A stretch of DNA of 64,000 nt from positions 92,473 to 156,472 of the forward strand of contig JALMQS010000424.1 of the NCBI GenBank assembly GCA_024734495.1, in the 5' to 3' direction. Origin of the DNA: Forficula auricularia (lineage: Eukaryota > Arthropoda > Insecta > Dermaptera > Forficulidae). Numbering within the stretch: position 1 is the first letter of the stretch; every line of letters starts with the position of its first letter. The notes below the pieces were generated by a model. That model worked only from the letters and a program-made list of their open reading frames with translations. It made no database searches and was not told where the DNA came from. Shown here piece after piece: positions 9,390-19,803 of this stretch. The translations under genes and the position numbers were made by a program.

Positions 9390-9850
9390 CTTGGACTTTT
9401 TCCGCAATTAATGTAAGCTAAACCACTTTGCTGTGCTATATGAAATATATTTAATTACGGTTAGTTTGCCATAAGAAAGGGTTTGTTGTTGTCATTACTC
9501 AACCCCTCCCCCCCTCCGTGCCTCGCCTCGAGTTTGACACCAGAACGAACTTTCCATACCTTTTCGTTTTTGAGTTATCATGAGTATCGTAATTCAGACA
9601 CACAGACATTTTTATCCCATATGAGAAAGGAAAATAATAAAATAGAGTGAATTCAATACTTGGGCCGCCCTGCAGGCAAACTTCGCCAAGTGTATGTACC
9701 TTGTAATATTTGTAAATTTTAACCCTTGTGTGGATCTGGCCAGCTTCTGTTAAATATATTACAGTTCATGTTCGATTACGGCTCTGTTTAATATGATTTA
9801 TCTTCCTTCCCGTATGATATTAATCTATTTTTCAATTTCTTTTTACTTAC
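9390..9850. other. Repeat remnants, no gene
   Basis: Text around 9,450-9,530 (TTAGTTTGCCATAAGAAA then a C-run) matches the MITE interior at 3,690 and 38,270. The rest is AT-rich. Toward 9,840 it forms the putative intron downstream of the minus-strand exon candidate. Confidence 0.4.
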
Positions 9851-9942
9851 ATGCTGGAGATAACCGCCCATTTTGATGGATGAATTGAGTTGTTTTCGTG
9901 TTGAGAGGTTGCGAATCGCTCGTTTCTCTCTCGCTCTCTCAT
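9851..9942 (-). CDS. Candidate internal coding exon
   Basis: On the minus strand a pyrimidine-rich acceptor (TTTTATTTCAG) precedes a 92-nt block ending at a consensus donor GTAAGTAA (plus 9,843-9,850). One frame is open throughout: two leading bases, then 30 codons. It is rich in charged residues (starting ERAREKRAIRNLSTR) and ends KQLNSSIKMGGYLQH in phase 0. The block has higher GC than its surroundings and belongs to no repeat in the window. I do not recognise the protein; the MGGYLQ end loosely recalls the start of a PH-type domain, but that is speculation. Confidence 0.5.
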
Positions 9943-10500
9943 CTGAAATAAAAAGAAAATTTTCTTTTAATTTAATATATGGAACAAGAACACAAAAATG
10001 AATATTTCTTTCATAAAATTTCATTTTATTGTTTATTTCTATTATTATTACATTTCTAGATATAAAATATGAATAACAACTCTATATACAAATTGTATAT
10101 GATATACCCCCAAGTAAATACATTTTCTAAAATGTATGCTCTCAAAGCGCTGTGCACTTTCAAATATCATTTATTATATTAATTTTCTTCTTGAGGTTTG
10201 TGATTTTGTCAGGAGAGATAGATATATGGTAAAGAAAATAAATTAAATTTTCCAATATAGCCAAAAGCTTCCGTATGAATTTAAATATATATACCCGGGA
10301 TTCCCTTCCAAAGGAAGTGAAAATTTAATAAGTTCCAAAATGGATTGAACAGACTTAGAAAATTCAAGTTCAATTTTCAGACCACTTGGAAGCCAATAAA
10401 ACCAGCAAACTATCGAAATATATTTAATAATTTAAATGCATTATTTCGTATTTATGTAAATTAATTTGCTCATCAATGGATGACTATCTTCAAAAGTATA
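9943..10500. other. AT-rich stretch, no gene seen
   Basis: This would be intron if the adjacent exon is real. No ORF, RNA gene or clear repeat is recognised. Confidence 0.4.
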
Positions 10501-10629
10501 TAAGCTATAGGGCAGGGTGTCCATACTCGGGCCACATTTGAAGGAAAAAAAATTTTTCTCGGGCCGCAAAAAAAATATACTAATACTATTAATATTTATT
10601 AATCAAAAATGATAGTTAATATTGTAGAA

Positions 10630-11554
10630 CAGTGATTCTCAACCTGAGTTCCACAAAGGGAGGTTTGGGGTTCCCCACGCCTAGATGTCAATAAAAGAGA
10701 AAATAGAAAAGCAAAAATAGTAGTTAGTAGGATCACCCCTCAAAAAATTGTCATGTAAAGAAAAAAAAATACTAAATTTAGAATTAATAGAGATCGTGGT
10801 GTTGGTGCAAGCTGAAACATCTTTATTAAAAATAGAAGTAAATAAATATTTTATGAAATATTCATTTACTATGAGTTAGGTTTTCTAGGTCACTTGTTTC
10901 ACGTTAAAAATAATAAAAAATAAAAAAGGTACATTTTTTTAATTTTTAACGTGAAACAATAGAAAACCTAGCCCATAGTAAATGAATATTTCATAAAATA
11001 TTTATTTACTTCTATTTTTACTAAATTTAGAATCTAAGTATTACCTTATAGTCAAATAAAACCATTTATACTTAAGAATCCGATGAACATCACTATTATG
11101 GTAATGTTTCAGTGAAACCATTTTTGTTTCTCTAAATATATTAATATTAATGACGTTTGAAATAATATTGCTTTTCAAATAGATGAGAATATTATTTATG
11201 AGTATACATTGAATATGTAAAAAAACCTGTCCGATCCGAAAGGGGCATATTGGGTAATCCAATGACATTACGAAGAAAATTTAATAAAAATATTATTCAT
11301 GAAGATAAAAATGTAGATATTGTAATTTAAAATGCCCGTTTTTTGTACCCAATTTCCCAAATTCTAGCAAATTTTTAAAATGTGGCAACATCGTTATCGG
11401 CGGCGGTTATGTTATATTTGGAAGCTCTAAAAGTAGAATGATGTTGATATTTTGACGAAAAATTAAATATCTCATATTTTAGTGCTAGGGATCCCTCAGA
11501 AATAAATATAAGTGCTCTAGGGTTCCTCGCTCTACAAAAGGTTGAGAAACACTG
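10630..11554. mobile_element. hAT-type element with degenerate 8-bp TSD
   Basis: The ends are CAGTGATTCTCAACCT and AGGTTGAGAAACACTG, an imperfect terminal inverted repeat of a common hAT end type. Flanks TTGTAGAA (10,622-10,629) and CTGAAGAA (11,555-11,562) match at 6 of 8 positions. No transposase is visible. A 234-bp member of the ribozyme-element family is inserted at 10,785-11,018. A separate hAT-like end (CAGGGTGTCCATACTCGGG) lies just upstream near 10,515. Confidence 0.7.
10785..11018. mobile_element. Palindromic family-B insertion lacking the ribozyme
   Basis: Flanked by a 15-bp TSD, TACTAAATTTAGAAT, at 10,770-10,784 and 11,019-11,033. The insert starts TAATAGAGATCGTGGTG, includes GGTGCAAGCTGAAAC, and folds back on itself (TTTACTATGAGTTAGG against CCTAGCCCATAGTAAA). 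The central hammerhead found in relatives at 54,090 and 62,533 is missing. It shows that these palindromes insert as units with long TSDs. Confidence 0.8.
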
Positions 11555-12330
11555 CTGAAGAATAATGATATTCACCATAATAAAGAATATATTATGTATG
11601 GTAGATATGAGGTGTTTTTTTTGTTTTTGAAATCATTAAATTATCCAAAAGATTTAAAAAATTCTATTAAAATGTTTACCTTGTCCATCATGAAGGTTTG
11701 AACAATTCTCAAAAATGCAGTAATAAACAAAAATACACAAAACGTGACACCCATAAAACACAAATATTAAGATACTTGACCCGCTGGCTGCTTGACTCGA
11801 AATGAAATAAATACATTTCAATTCAAAAGAAAGAGTATAGGGAAAAGAATCCCGTTACTTGATTAGATATCAGGAAGGAAAATAATTTCATATAAAATAA
11901 AAACGTATTCAAAACATGCCCAATCGATTTGAGATTGTTTTTAAAGAATTGACTCGTGCGACAAGTGATTTTCACTTAACTTTTCCTAATTAATTAAAAT
12001 TCGAAATTTTATAGGAATTAACTTTTAAATAAAATAACAAATAATAATTTAATTGTAATAAATTCCATCACAAATTTATAAAAATCAAATACAGTTTTAC
12101 AGGTGTTATGACCACCTATTTATTATTATTGGCTAAAAAGATACACTACCCTACCACACAATCACTAACAGATATTATGACTAAATAATTAATATCTTTA
12201 AAAATATAAATCTTCAATATACGGTATCTAAAATTTCTATACATTCAATCAGAAAGTTTGCAGGTAAAAAATGTATATCTAATGAAAATCTACTCGAAAG
12301 TAGATCAAAATCGTGATTATTTTTCCGAAG
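11555..12330. other. AT-rich stretch, no gene seen
   Basis: No ORF of interest, RNA gene or exon-like block. Mostly AT-rich, with scattered short runs. Confidence 0.4.
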
Positions 12331-12776
12331 GTTAATATATAGATTTTAATGAAGCAAAAGTGACCGAGCATCGCTCGCTGGCCAGGTACTCTTATTATAT
12401 TAAACGAGCAATATTTGTATAAATATATAGAATCAGTTTCTCGACAACGGCTCTAACGATTTGGATGAAATTCACGGGTTAGATGGTTTTTGTGTTGACA
12501 ATTTGATCTGTCACGGTCTCATCTTCGGTTAAGTTGTTTTTAATGGGTTTTTTCATTTGAAATAATTATTCACAGATGGTTGTCTTGATAAAAATGTATA
12601 ATTATATTTTTAATTCAATTTCCTTTTAATAAATAATTAGTTTTTCAATTTTATATTCCACTTATAATTCATTACAAATATTATCATATATTAGAATTTG
12701 ACAATTTAATTAATTAAAGGTATTTTTCTATAAAATAATTTAAGAGAATATCAATTTCATTCTCTTTATGAATCCA

Positions 12777-12810
12777 ACAATTCGAAGGAGGGACTCCTTC
12801 TTCAGGATTT
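12777..12810 (-). ncRNA. Degenerate hammerhead motif in the Helitron-like element
   Basis: The minus strand has CTGAAGA (12,799-12,805), a GGAG.../...CTCC-type stem II and then GAAT instead of GAAA. A GGATT-type stem I 3' strand lies after TTG. The same place in the copy at 50,462-50,505 is also degenerate. A second relic (TGATGATGGCTATAGCC, then AAAACGTT) is at 13,594-13,623 on plus. Neither is expected to be active. Confidence 0.4.
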
Positions 12811-12811
12811 A

Positions 12812-13548
12812 AAAATAATTTTTAAGAAAAAAATAAAAACCGACTTCAAAAAATTAAATGCAACAAATAAAATACACTAAAAGGTATAAAATAATTATTA
12901 TCTTATTTAGTTACAACTAAACGACGAAATATTAACATGAAATTACTTTTTGAAGTCGGTGCCAAACAAACTATACCTATAAGCGAGCGTACCCGCCAAA
13001 CGTACTAAGTAAGATCCGTCGAGTGCGATTCATAAAAGGTATATGTTTGGCACCAACTTCAAAAAGTAATTTCATGTTAATATTTCGTCGTTTAGTTGTA
13101 ACTAAATAAGATAATAATTATTTTATACCTTTTAGTGTATTTTATTTGTTGCATTTATTTTGAAGTCGTTTTATTTTTCTTAAAAATTATTTTTATTTTT
13201 CTCTTTTTAGTGATGTTATTAATAGTGATCATATTATCAGAACTTGACCAAATTAATATGACACCATCCCTAAGACACCCCCTTTCGGATAAAAAAAGAA
13301 CCATCGAAATCGGTTAATAAACAAAGAGGTTAGGTCTAAACAAATCTAATAAAAAAGGTCTAATACCTATGAAAAAAAACGAAAAAAAAAATGGGACCAA
13401 TCGGAAGCTAGACTGGACCCAATGCAAAAAAAATTTCAAAATCGGTTGACAATTGGCGGAGATATGAGGTAACATAGGCACAAAAAAAAAAGAGATGAAA
13501 GAAATTCAATCGAATAGAGAACCTCCTCCTTTTTTGAAGTCGGTTAAA
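12812..13548 (+). mobile_element. Foldback element with RTE-like tail, copy 2
   Basis: Same structure as the copy at 8,055-8,795: a palindrome bounded by CCGACTTC/GAAGTC, then the tail ending ACCTCCTCCTTTTTTGAAG and GGTTAAAA. The Helitron-like copy near 50,505 lacks it (GGATTTAAAAGGGTC), so this is a clear insertion. Confidence 0.75.
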
Positions 13549-13775
13549 AAGGGTCAAAACTTTGTGGCCAGTGATAATATGTCTTGATGATGGCTATAGC
13601 CAATCAAAACGTTAGTAAAAATATAAATTAAGTTTTATTTCAATTTTATTTTATTTTGCCTGAGATTAAAAATCGACCTTTTTAACTTGAATTTTAAATG
13701 AAAAATAATATGAATATATCGCTTTTAATTGAATCAAAAAAATAACGGGCATCGCTCGGTGTTCCAGGTACTACT

Positions 13776-15170
13776 TGCTTATTTATACAAATTATGATGC
13801 AGTTTCATTACATTTTAGGATAGAGTTAGTCGTTTTATATTTCGAATTCCGCAGTCATAATCAAATTTTGATTGATGCATTGAAAATTAAAGTAACCAAA
13901 CCATTTGGTAGGTAATTGAAATATTATTGCGTTGGATTCAGAAATAATAATAAATAAATATTTTTTTTAAGTTTTTTTATGTATTATTATTTATTTATTT
14001 CTCAAACGAATTTGTTAATAATGTGTCTTTGAAACAACAACAAATATTTGAAAATCAAATTTTGATTTGAATAGGAGATAGAATGACAGAGACAGAGAAG
14101 GTGAAACAACCTAGGCTGGTCCATAGCGGACAACAACAACAAAAAAAAGTAAAAAAATATAAATTGCTAAACAAGAGCTGACAGTAAAATATACTCCTCA
14201 TACATTCTGGATCTTAAAAATGAAAAAAAAGTTACATGCCCATGCATTTTTCAAAACTATTTTTTTTATTTGGAACATATATCTACTAGGTAGGTACGAG
14301 TATATCAGCTTAATATGCGAAAATACATGGATGAGATTTCAAAATTGGATTTGCTTTCTTTTTAAACTATTAATTATGTAAAGAATTTTTCCAATTGAAT
14401 ACGAAATTGTGTATATGACTAATATTGTAGAATGTCAAAGCATTTCTTCAAGCAAATAAATAATATATTAGATTACATTATTTTACCCAAATTGGCGTTT
14501 TTTTTCACATAAGTGTTTTGGGTGGGATTTTATTTACTTCACGAGCTACATTTATTTCTCTGACATACATACAATGATTACCTACACTGTTCTACAAAAA
14601 TTTCTCCCCGTAAATCTAACAATGGATTCAAGTAGAGTTTTCTACCCTGAATATTATGCAATTTTTCGATTTTTTACAACACGTCAGAGTTTTGAGATAT
14701 TATCGGTTAAAATGACAAAAAAGGCCATTTCGAGATATTTTCGAGTCCCATTAAATATTAAACAGCAATATTTGAAATCAAATTATTTTGTTGACGTAAT
14801 AGAAAACAGTTTCCTCTTTAATTTTCAAATTAATATGGTAGTTTGAACTGGAAAAGGTTACAGTCAATGATACAGGCGGAGTTAGGCAACTCGCTCTGAT
14901 GAGTGCTCGCAGTCGTGAAGGCACCTCGCAACTTTCTGTTAATTCCATAAGGCAATGGTTTCCTATTTTGAGTCGTGAGATCATTTTAAAGAGGACACAC
15001 AGTTTTTAATAAAAATATAAATTTTGAAATAATGAACGTGAATACTAGATGTACTTTATGAATTTCCACGATTCATTTTTTTTTTTGTGAAAATTTGTTA
15101 ATTTACCTTGAGAAATCGAATCGGACTTGGCTGGGGAAATGCCGTTCCCCCAGATAAATATAATATTTAT
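13776..15170. other. AT-rich stretch, no gene confirmed
   Basis: Mostly AT-rich. A less AT-rich block at about 14,845-14,990 gives a minus-strand frame but has no splice signals I trust. No RNA gene or repeat boundary is recognised. Confidence 0.35.
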
Positions 15171-15174
15171 GTGT

Positions 15175-15592
15175 TGCAGTAAAAATCCGTTTGTTATTAA
15201 GAACTCGTTCTTACTAGTTAAAACTCATTTCACTGAACACCTTTATGGCAACTAGAGTTTACTGATGTTGGTTGAGTTTGGTTCGAAGGTCTAGAATCTT
15301 CATTTTTGACCTTCCGCCTCATTTTGGGTGTTTATTTTCAAAAAATTTTAAACGAAAATGTCAAAAAATTAGAAGTTGTAGAGGATATAATTTTTGACAT
15401 TTTCGTTTAGAAATTTTTAAAAATAAACACCCAAAATGAGCCGGAAGGTCAAAAATAAAGATTCTAGGCCTTTTAACAAAACTCAACCAACATCAGTAAA
15501 TTCTAATTGCCACAAAGGTATTGATTGAAACGCGTTTTAGATAGTAAGAACCGGTCCTTATTAAAAAAATTGGGTTTTACTGCAACATATAT
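15175..15592. repeat. Family A palindrome, complete copy
   Basis: A near-complete inverted repeat centred near 15,378. The left arm contains TTGACCTTCCGCCTCATTTT and the right arm its complement. The outer ends are TGTTGCAGTAAAA and TTTTACTGCAACA. Another copy is at 27,360-27,683 (cut by the assembly gap), and a third is split by insertions at 53,975-55,680. No coding capacity or hammerhead is seen. Confidence 0.8.
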
Positions 15593-16625
15593 ATGTGTAT
15601 ACAACAATTTTTCTCCCCATTAGAAGATGTTTGTTGTTCATCTAACGACTGTTTTTCACTAATTACTTACATTGCTTACTGAAATTCATGATGTAGTAAA
15701 AAATAAATTTGTTTTTGAAATTAGAAAACATAGCTTTTTGATTGGTTGATATCGATACCAAAAAAAAATAATCTTTTAAATAATAGATTCTGGAAAAACA
15801 CCTTCAAAATTTTTTCAATAAAAAGCTTTATATTTTAATTAAATCCGATATCACTAGATAAAAGAATATTCTGATCTGTTCTACTCGTATTTTTTTTTCT
15901 TTTTTTCTGTTCAATTGAAGGGTATTTTTTCGGATGGAAACGAAGTGGAATTTTTTAAAGAAAAAAAAATGTTCATACCATTGTATGTGTGTGTACATAT
16001 ATGTATATGTGAATGGTGATATGGGTTTTAGAGAAAGAGGGTCGGTCAGACAGCGTTCGCCTATTCTATTAATTATCAATTGGAATTTTTCAATTCTATT
16101 AACTAGATTTCCTTCCTTTCGAGAATTACATCAGAGGCAACGACGACGCTTCACTGAAGATTAAAAAATTTAACAAAAAAGGAACCAGCAATGTTTTAAT
16201 GAGACAATTTAATAAGGCAAAGAGAAAAAAATCTATTTTTTTAATTTTATTTGGCTAAGCAACAAAAAAAACTATTTTACCCGGGATTTTTGTATTCTTC
16301 TTTTGTCGCTTAGCGTAAAGGTAAAAGAGAAGATTGATTTGGCGGTTAACCATTGGAATCCTTTTATCTCCCCTTTCGATTCGTTCAATTTTAAATATCC
16401 ATTTAAATTCTGTTGTGCATATAAATTTAAAGCAACACTACAACAAAACGGCAATAGAAAAATAAAGATTGGTACAGTGGTACATATTAACTACGGAAAT
16501 AAATGAATAAATGAAAAAGAGGATTTTTTTTTATCTTGGGCCATGGATACTCTTCACTTCGGGCATTGGAGATTCTTACGTGCTGATAACAACCAATCAG
16601 AAGGCTGGATTTAATTCTTCTTTAT
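15593..16625. other. AT-rich stretch, no gene confirmed
   Basis: It holds overlapping short frames on both strands (15,828-16,506), including a plus frame ending FRELHQRQRRRFTED. I see no convincing splice signals or family, and leave them unassigned. Confidence 0.35.
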
Positions 16626-16703
16626 TCTATGATGAAAAGTTGAGTTGTAGAGGAGTCTAGTGAAAAAGCTGATTCTCTTTAAATAAAAAACCTATCTCTT
16701 TAT

Positions 16704-16989
16704 AAAGTAAAGAAAAATTTTTTGAAACTTTTTAAAAAATTTTTAAATATAAAATACTAGGTAGGTTTCACATAAATAAAAGATCAGATGCTTGTTTAGA
16801 ACGACTCTATATATATTTCGGGGTATAAGCCCATCTTCAGGAGTTCACAAAGGGCACTGAAACTGAAACCTACCTAGTATGTTATATTTAAAAAAAAATT
16901 TTAAAAGTTTCAAAAAGAAATTTTCAAAAAATTTTCTTTACTTTATTTGATGTTTCACCAAGAACCTACACTATTCTCCCTAACAAAAT
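16704..16989. mobile_element. TATATA-type ribozyme element with 11-bp TSD
   Basis: TATCTCTTTAT at 16,693-16,703 is duplicated at 16,990-17,000. The insert has inverted arms (CTAGGTAGGTTTC against GAAACCTACCTAG) flanking one hammerhead, and a tail with GTTTCACCAAGAACC. Related elements: 19,525-19,803 and 47,225-47,454. The arms fold back and there is no coding capacity. It is nested in an older palindrome, which dates it as the younger insertion. Confidence 0.85.
16804..16844 (-). ncRNA. Hammerhead ribozyme (TATATA stem III)
   Basis: Minus strand: stem I 5' strand ACTC (16,841-16,844), CTGAAGA (16,834-16,840), extra T, GGG...CCC stem II, GAAA (16,816-16,819), palindromic TATATA, then TA as the NUH site. 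GAGT (16,804-16,807) pairs with ACTC. Cleavage is predicted after the A just before GAGT. Stem II has only three clear pairs plus a C-C mismatch. Confidence 0.75.
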
Positions 16990-17345
16990 TATCTCTTTAT
17001 GTTGAAAAAAGGTGTGTGTATTTAGTGTTGCAAATTAATCGAAATGTTTTCGGGACAATTCATCAACATCTTCAGCCTACAAAATATCAAAAGTTGTTGC
17101 AATAAGAATGGAAACAATTACCCAGATTGTAAGAATACTAATTTTAAAAATATGTGCGAAATTGAAACAATGTAGGAAAATATGCAAAATTATCTTAAAA
17201 AAAGTACCTAATATTTTATGGATTGAAAATTTTTGGTTTTTTATGTTTTTTACATTGTTTCAATTTTTCACATAATATATTTAAATTATATTCTTACAAC
17301 CTGTATAATTGTTCCCATTCTTATCACAACAACTTTGATATTTTG

Positions 17346-17392
17346 TAGACTGAAGATGGTGATGAATTGTCACCGAAACTGTTTAGATTAAT
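17346..17392 (+). ncRNA. Hammerhead-like motif in the outer palindrome
   Basis: CTGAAGA (17,350-17,356), extra T, a 5-bp stem II (GGTGA/TCACC) and GAAA (17,375-17,378) are present. The following CTGTTTAG does not give a convincing stem III or stem I, so activity is doubtful. An inverted counterpart lies on the minus strand around 17,045-17,080 (CTGAAGA at 17,069-17,075). Confidence 0.55.
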
Positions 17393-17510
17393 TTGCAACA
17401 TCCAAATTCATACACCTTTTTCAACATAAAGAGATAAGGTTTTTTATTTAAAGAGAAACATACAGCTTTTTTTTCTAGGCGCCGCAGCTACTCAACTTTT
17501 CGTCACAGCA

Positions 17511-17930
17511 TCTAGATAAACAACGGCCTTACCAAGTACTTGATACTAATTTAACAATTAATTCTTCTTTTTTCTTCTCCGAGATTTAGCTTAGATGCTC
17601 TTCATGTTTTGCAAGTAGAATTGCCTCTTCGCTCGGTATAAAGAGCTCGTCATGGTTCAAAATTTTTGCGTGACAGTTTCAACATTTCGAGAGGTGGATT
17701 TAGTTAAGTTAGCTTGTACTACATATATATATAATTTTGATATTATAATATTTATGGAAACGAAGTGAACTTCAGTAAGCAACTCTATAAATAACATACT
17801 TTCAACGTTATTTTGAAATTCACTAAAAAAAAAAATAAGTAATCAAATAGAAAGTCATACTTCAATATTATCACTATGGTTATACCACTAAAGTTTCTTG
17901 CACAATTTCAAATCGTGTCAGACTAGATCA
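17511..17930. other. AT-rich stretch, no gene seen
   Basis: No ORF, RNA gene or exon-like block recognised. Confidence 0.4.
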
Positions 17931-17938
17931 GGGGTCAG

Positions 17939-19073
17939 GGAACCGAGGTAAATTACCCTAAATGGGGTAAAAAATGAAACTATCGGGGGTAAAAAGGACA
18001 TTTTTTAAATTTTTTTATTTTATAAACTATTATAGTATTGTTAGTTCGATAACTTTTCCAGGAATTCAAAATCTTAAAATTAATAAAAGTTAAAAAAAAT
18101 ATAAAAACATTAATAAAAGTTATGATGTTGTGAGTCATGATGAGTGTTGGTGTATTTTTTTTCTTATTAAAAAGCAGTCAGTTAAACTCGGCAAGAAATC
18201 GGCTGAATGCCGAAGATTGTATTCAAATTGCGCTCATGTCAAAAAGTCCTAATTTTGAAGTTATGAAAAGTCCTAATTTTGAAGTTATCAAAACAAAATG
18301 AAACATCATTTTTCTAAAACGTAAAAGCGTTTGAATTATGTAAATGTTTACAATTTTTATTTACCTACAGAGAGTTTTCATGTAAATTCCAATTAATTCA
18401 ATAAATAATAAATAAGTTCCTGGAACACCGAGCGATGCTCGGTAACTTTTTGCTTCTAAATAGCTTAATTTTCAAATTTCAAGGCTCTTCGACTTTCCGA
18501 AGACGAGATATGAACGATTAAAATATTTATTTTCCGACATGACTAATTCCCACCCCTTCCCTTATTTTTACCCTTTTAAATCATGGAGAAGGAGGTGTCC
18601 TTCGAATTGTCGGATTTTTTAAGAGAATAAAATAGATATTCTATTAAATTATTTTATAGAAAAAATACTCTTTAATTAATCAAATTGGCAAATTCTAATA
18701 TATAATAACATAAAACCAATTAATTTTATTAAAAATAAATTGAAAGAAATGTAATTATAAATTTTTATTCCAACAACCACCTGTGAATAATTATTTCAAC
18801 TAACAAAAAACCCATCAAAAACAACTTATCCGAAGATGAGACCTACATATATCGAATTGTCAACAGAAAAACCCGCCTAACGCGTGAATTTCATCCAAAT
18901 CGTTAGAGCCCTTTTTCGACAAACCGATTCTAAATAAATATACAAGAATTGCTCGTTTAATATAAAAAGATAAGATACATTTACATTGCTTTTTTTCGCT
19001 TTTCATGTAGGGGTAATGGCGACCTATGGAAAAATATTTTAGGGTAATAGCTAAAAAAGTTCCCCGACCTCTG
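17939..19073. mobile_element. hAT-type element with perfect 8-bp TSD
   Basis: GACTAGAT at 17,931-17,938 is repeated at 19,074-19,081. The ends are CAGGGGTCAGGGAAC and GTTCCCCGACCTCTG, a typical hAT terminal inverted repeat. Subterminal TTACCCTAA and TTAGGGTAA are also inverted. No transposase is encoded. A Helitron-like copy is nested inside (18,423-18,975). Confidence 0.88.
18423..18975 (-). mobile_element. Helitron-like element, nested copy
   Basis: On minus it starts near 18,975 with TATTAAACGAGCAATTC and ends with a hairpin (ACCGAGCATCGCTCGGT, 18,428-18,446 on plus) followed by GTTCCAGG. It contains the family text on flanking AACGATTTGGATGAAATTC. No protein encoded. Confidence 0.5.
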
Positions 19074-19159
19074 GACTAGATAGAATTTAAAATGTCTACT
19101 GAGAATGTTTATTACAAAAAGTTATCAACATAAAATATAACCCGATTATTTGAAGTACT

Positions 19160-19512
19160 TGTCCGCCTCCCTGGTGTAATGGTCAGCATGTCTGGCTGGC
19201 AACCAGAAGGTCTCGGGTTCGATTCCCTGGTTTACCCAGACACATTTTCTGTAAGTATTTGGTCAGGAAATAAAATTAAGTGGGAGATAAATTTAACCTA
19301 ATTTATGGCGCGGAGAATTTTCATCTACTCGAAGCCCTTAAAAAACTTAGTAAATTCGATTGTATCTAACTTTCTGAGATTTGGCTCGTGATCCCGGCTT
19401 CTTTCCTTCTACTATATTATTTTCTCGATGGAGGGGCCATCCCATACAGGCCTTTAGGGGATGCACCTTCTGGTGTATCTCCTTCTCACATCAATATCAT
19501 TAAAAAAAAAGT
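19160..19512 (+). mobile_element. tRNA-derived SINE
   Basis: The head has a pol III A box (TGGTGTAATGG, 19,172-19,182) and B box (GGTTCGATTCC, 19,216-19,226). An anticodon-like hairpin has loop CTGGCAA (19,191-19,207). The acceptor ends do not pair, so this is not a working tRNA gene. The body and 3' tail (GATGCACCTTCTGGTGTATC, then CATCAATATCATTA and an A-run) recur inverted at 43,942-44,340, and the tail alone at about 49,590-49,713. AAGTAC on both sides may be part of a TSD. Confidence 0.85.
19172..19226 (+). promoter_or_regulatory. Internal RNA polymerase III promoter (A and B boxes)
   Basis: The A box fits the TRGYNNARNNG consensus and the B box GGTTCGATTCC is canonical, 33 bp apart. 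This is the usual internal promoter of tRNA-derived SINEs. Confidence 0.8.
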
Positions 19513-19524
19513 ACGACTTTATTA

Positions 19525-19803
19525 GAGAGAATTTTAAAAAATTTTAAAGAATTTAAGAAATTTTTAAAAATTTAAAAATGTAGAATTCTAGGTAGGTTTC
19601 ACAAAATTAAAAGACAAGATGCTTGTTAGCATGACTATAAATATATTTCGGGGTACGAGCCCATCTTCACCAGGAGTTCACAGAGAAAACTGTTTTTTAT
19701 CTTTTATTTTTGTCAAACCTACCTAGAATTTTAATTTTTTTTAATTTTCTTTATTTTATTTAAATATGTTTCATTAAGAACCTACACTATTCTCCCTTAA
19801 CAA
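19525..19803. mobile_element. TATATA-type ribozyme element, degenerate
   Basis: Inverted arms (TTCTAGGTAGGTTTCAC against CAAACCTACCTAGAA) flank a minus-strand hammerhead relic (about 19,636-19,676). The core is disrupted by an insertion (CTGGTGAAGA instead of CTGAAGA), though the GGG/CCC stem II and GAAA remain. The tail has the family text GTTTCATTAAGAACC. The TSD is not clear. Confidence 0.65.

Larger units (their letters stand above)
12386..13775 (+). mobile_element. Helitron-like element, interrupted
   Basis: It starts TACTCTTATTATATTAAACG and ends with a hairpin (GCATCGCTCGG region near 13,748) then CCAGGTACT. Related copies lie at 18,423-18,975 (minus), 25,717-26,513 (minus), 39,390-39,970 and 49,856-50,760. 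Its start abuts the 3' hairpin of another copy (12,365-12,377, CGAGCATCGCTCG), giving a tail-to-head junction. The hairpin near the 3' end suggests a non-autonomous Helitron, but the terminal bases are not a classical CTRR, so the class is uncertain. The foldback element at 12,812-13,548 is inserted in it. Confidence 0.5.
16626..17510. mobile_element. Outer ribozyme palindrome, split by a second one
   Basis: AAAAGTTGAGTTGTAG near 16,635 and its counterpart CTACTCAACTTTTCG near 17,490 are the outer ends. Inner arms at 17,000-17,130 and 17,280-17,450 are inverted copies (AAAAGGTGTGTGTATT against ATACACCTTTTTC). Each carries a hammerhead-like motif. The left arm is interrupted by a 287-bp TATATA-type element with its own TSD. 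Confidence 0.75.

Noticed and set aside
14845..14990. Less AT-rich block with CTGATGAG, resembling a hammerhead core
   Set aside because: No GAAA box or stem II follows; chance match.
15662..15690. Minus-strand acceptor and donor only eight bases apart
   Set aside because: Would be an 8-nt microexon; splice-like motifs are common by chance in this sequence.
19165..19236. Possible tRNA-Ala (GGC) gene
   Set aside because: A and B boxes and an anticodon-like hairpin exist, but the acceptor strands do not pair and the sequence continues into a SINE body with an A-tail.
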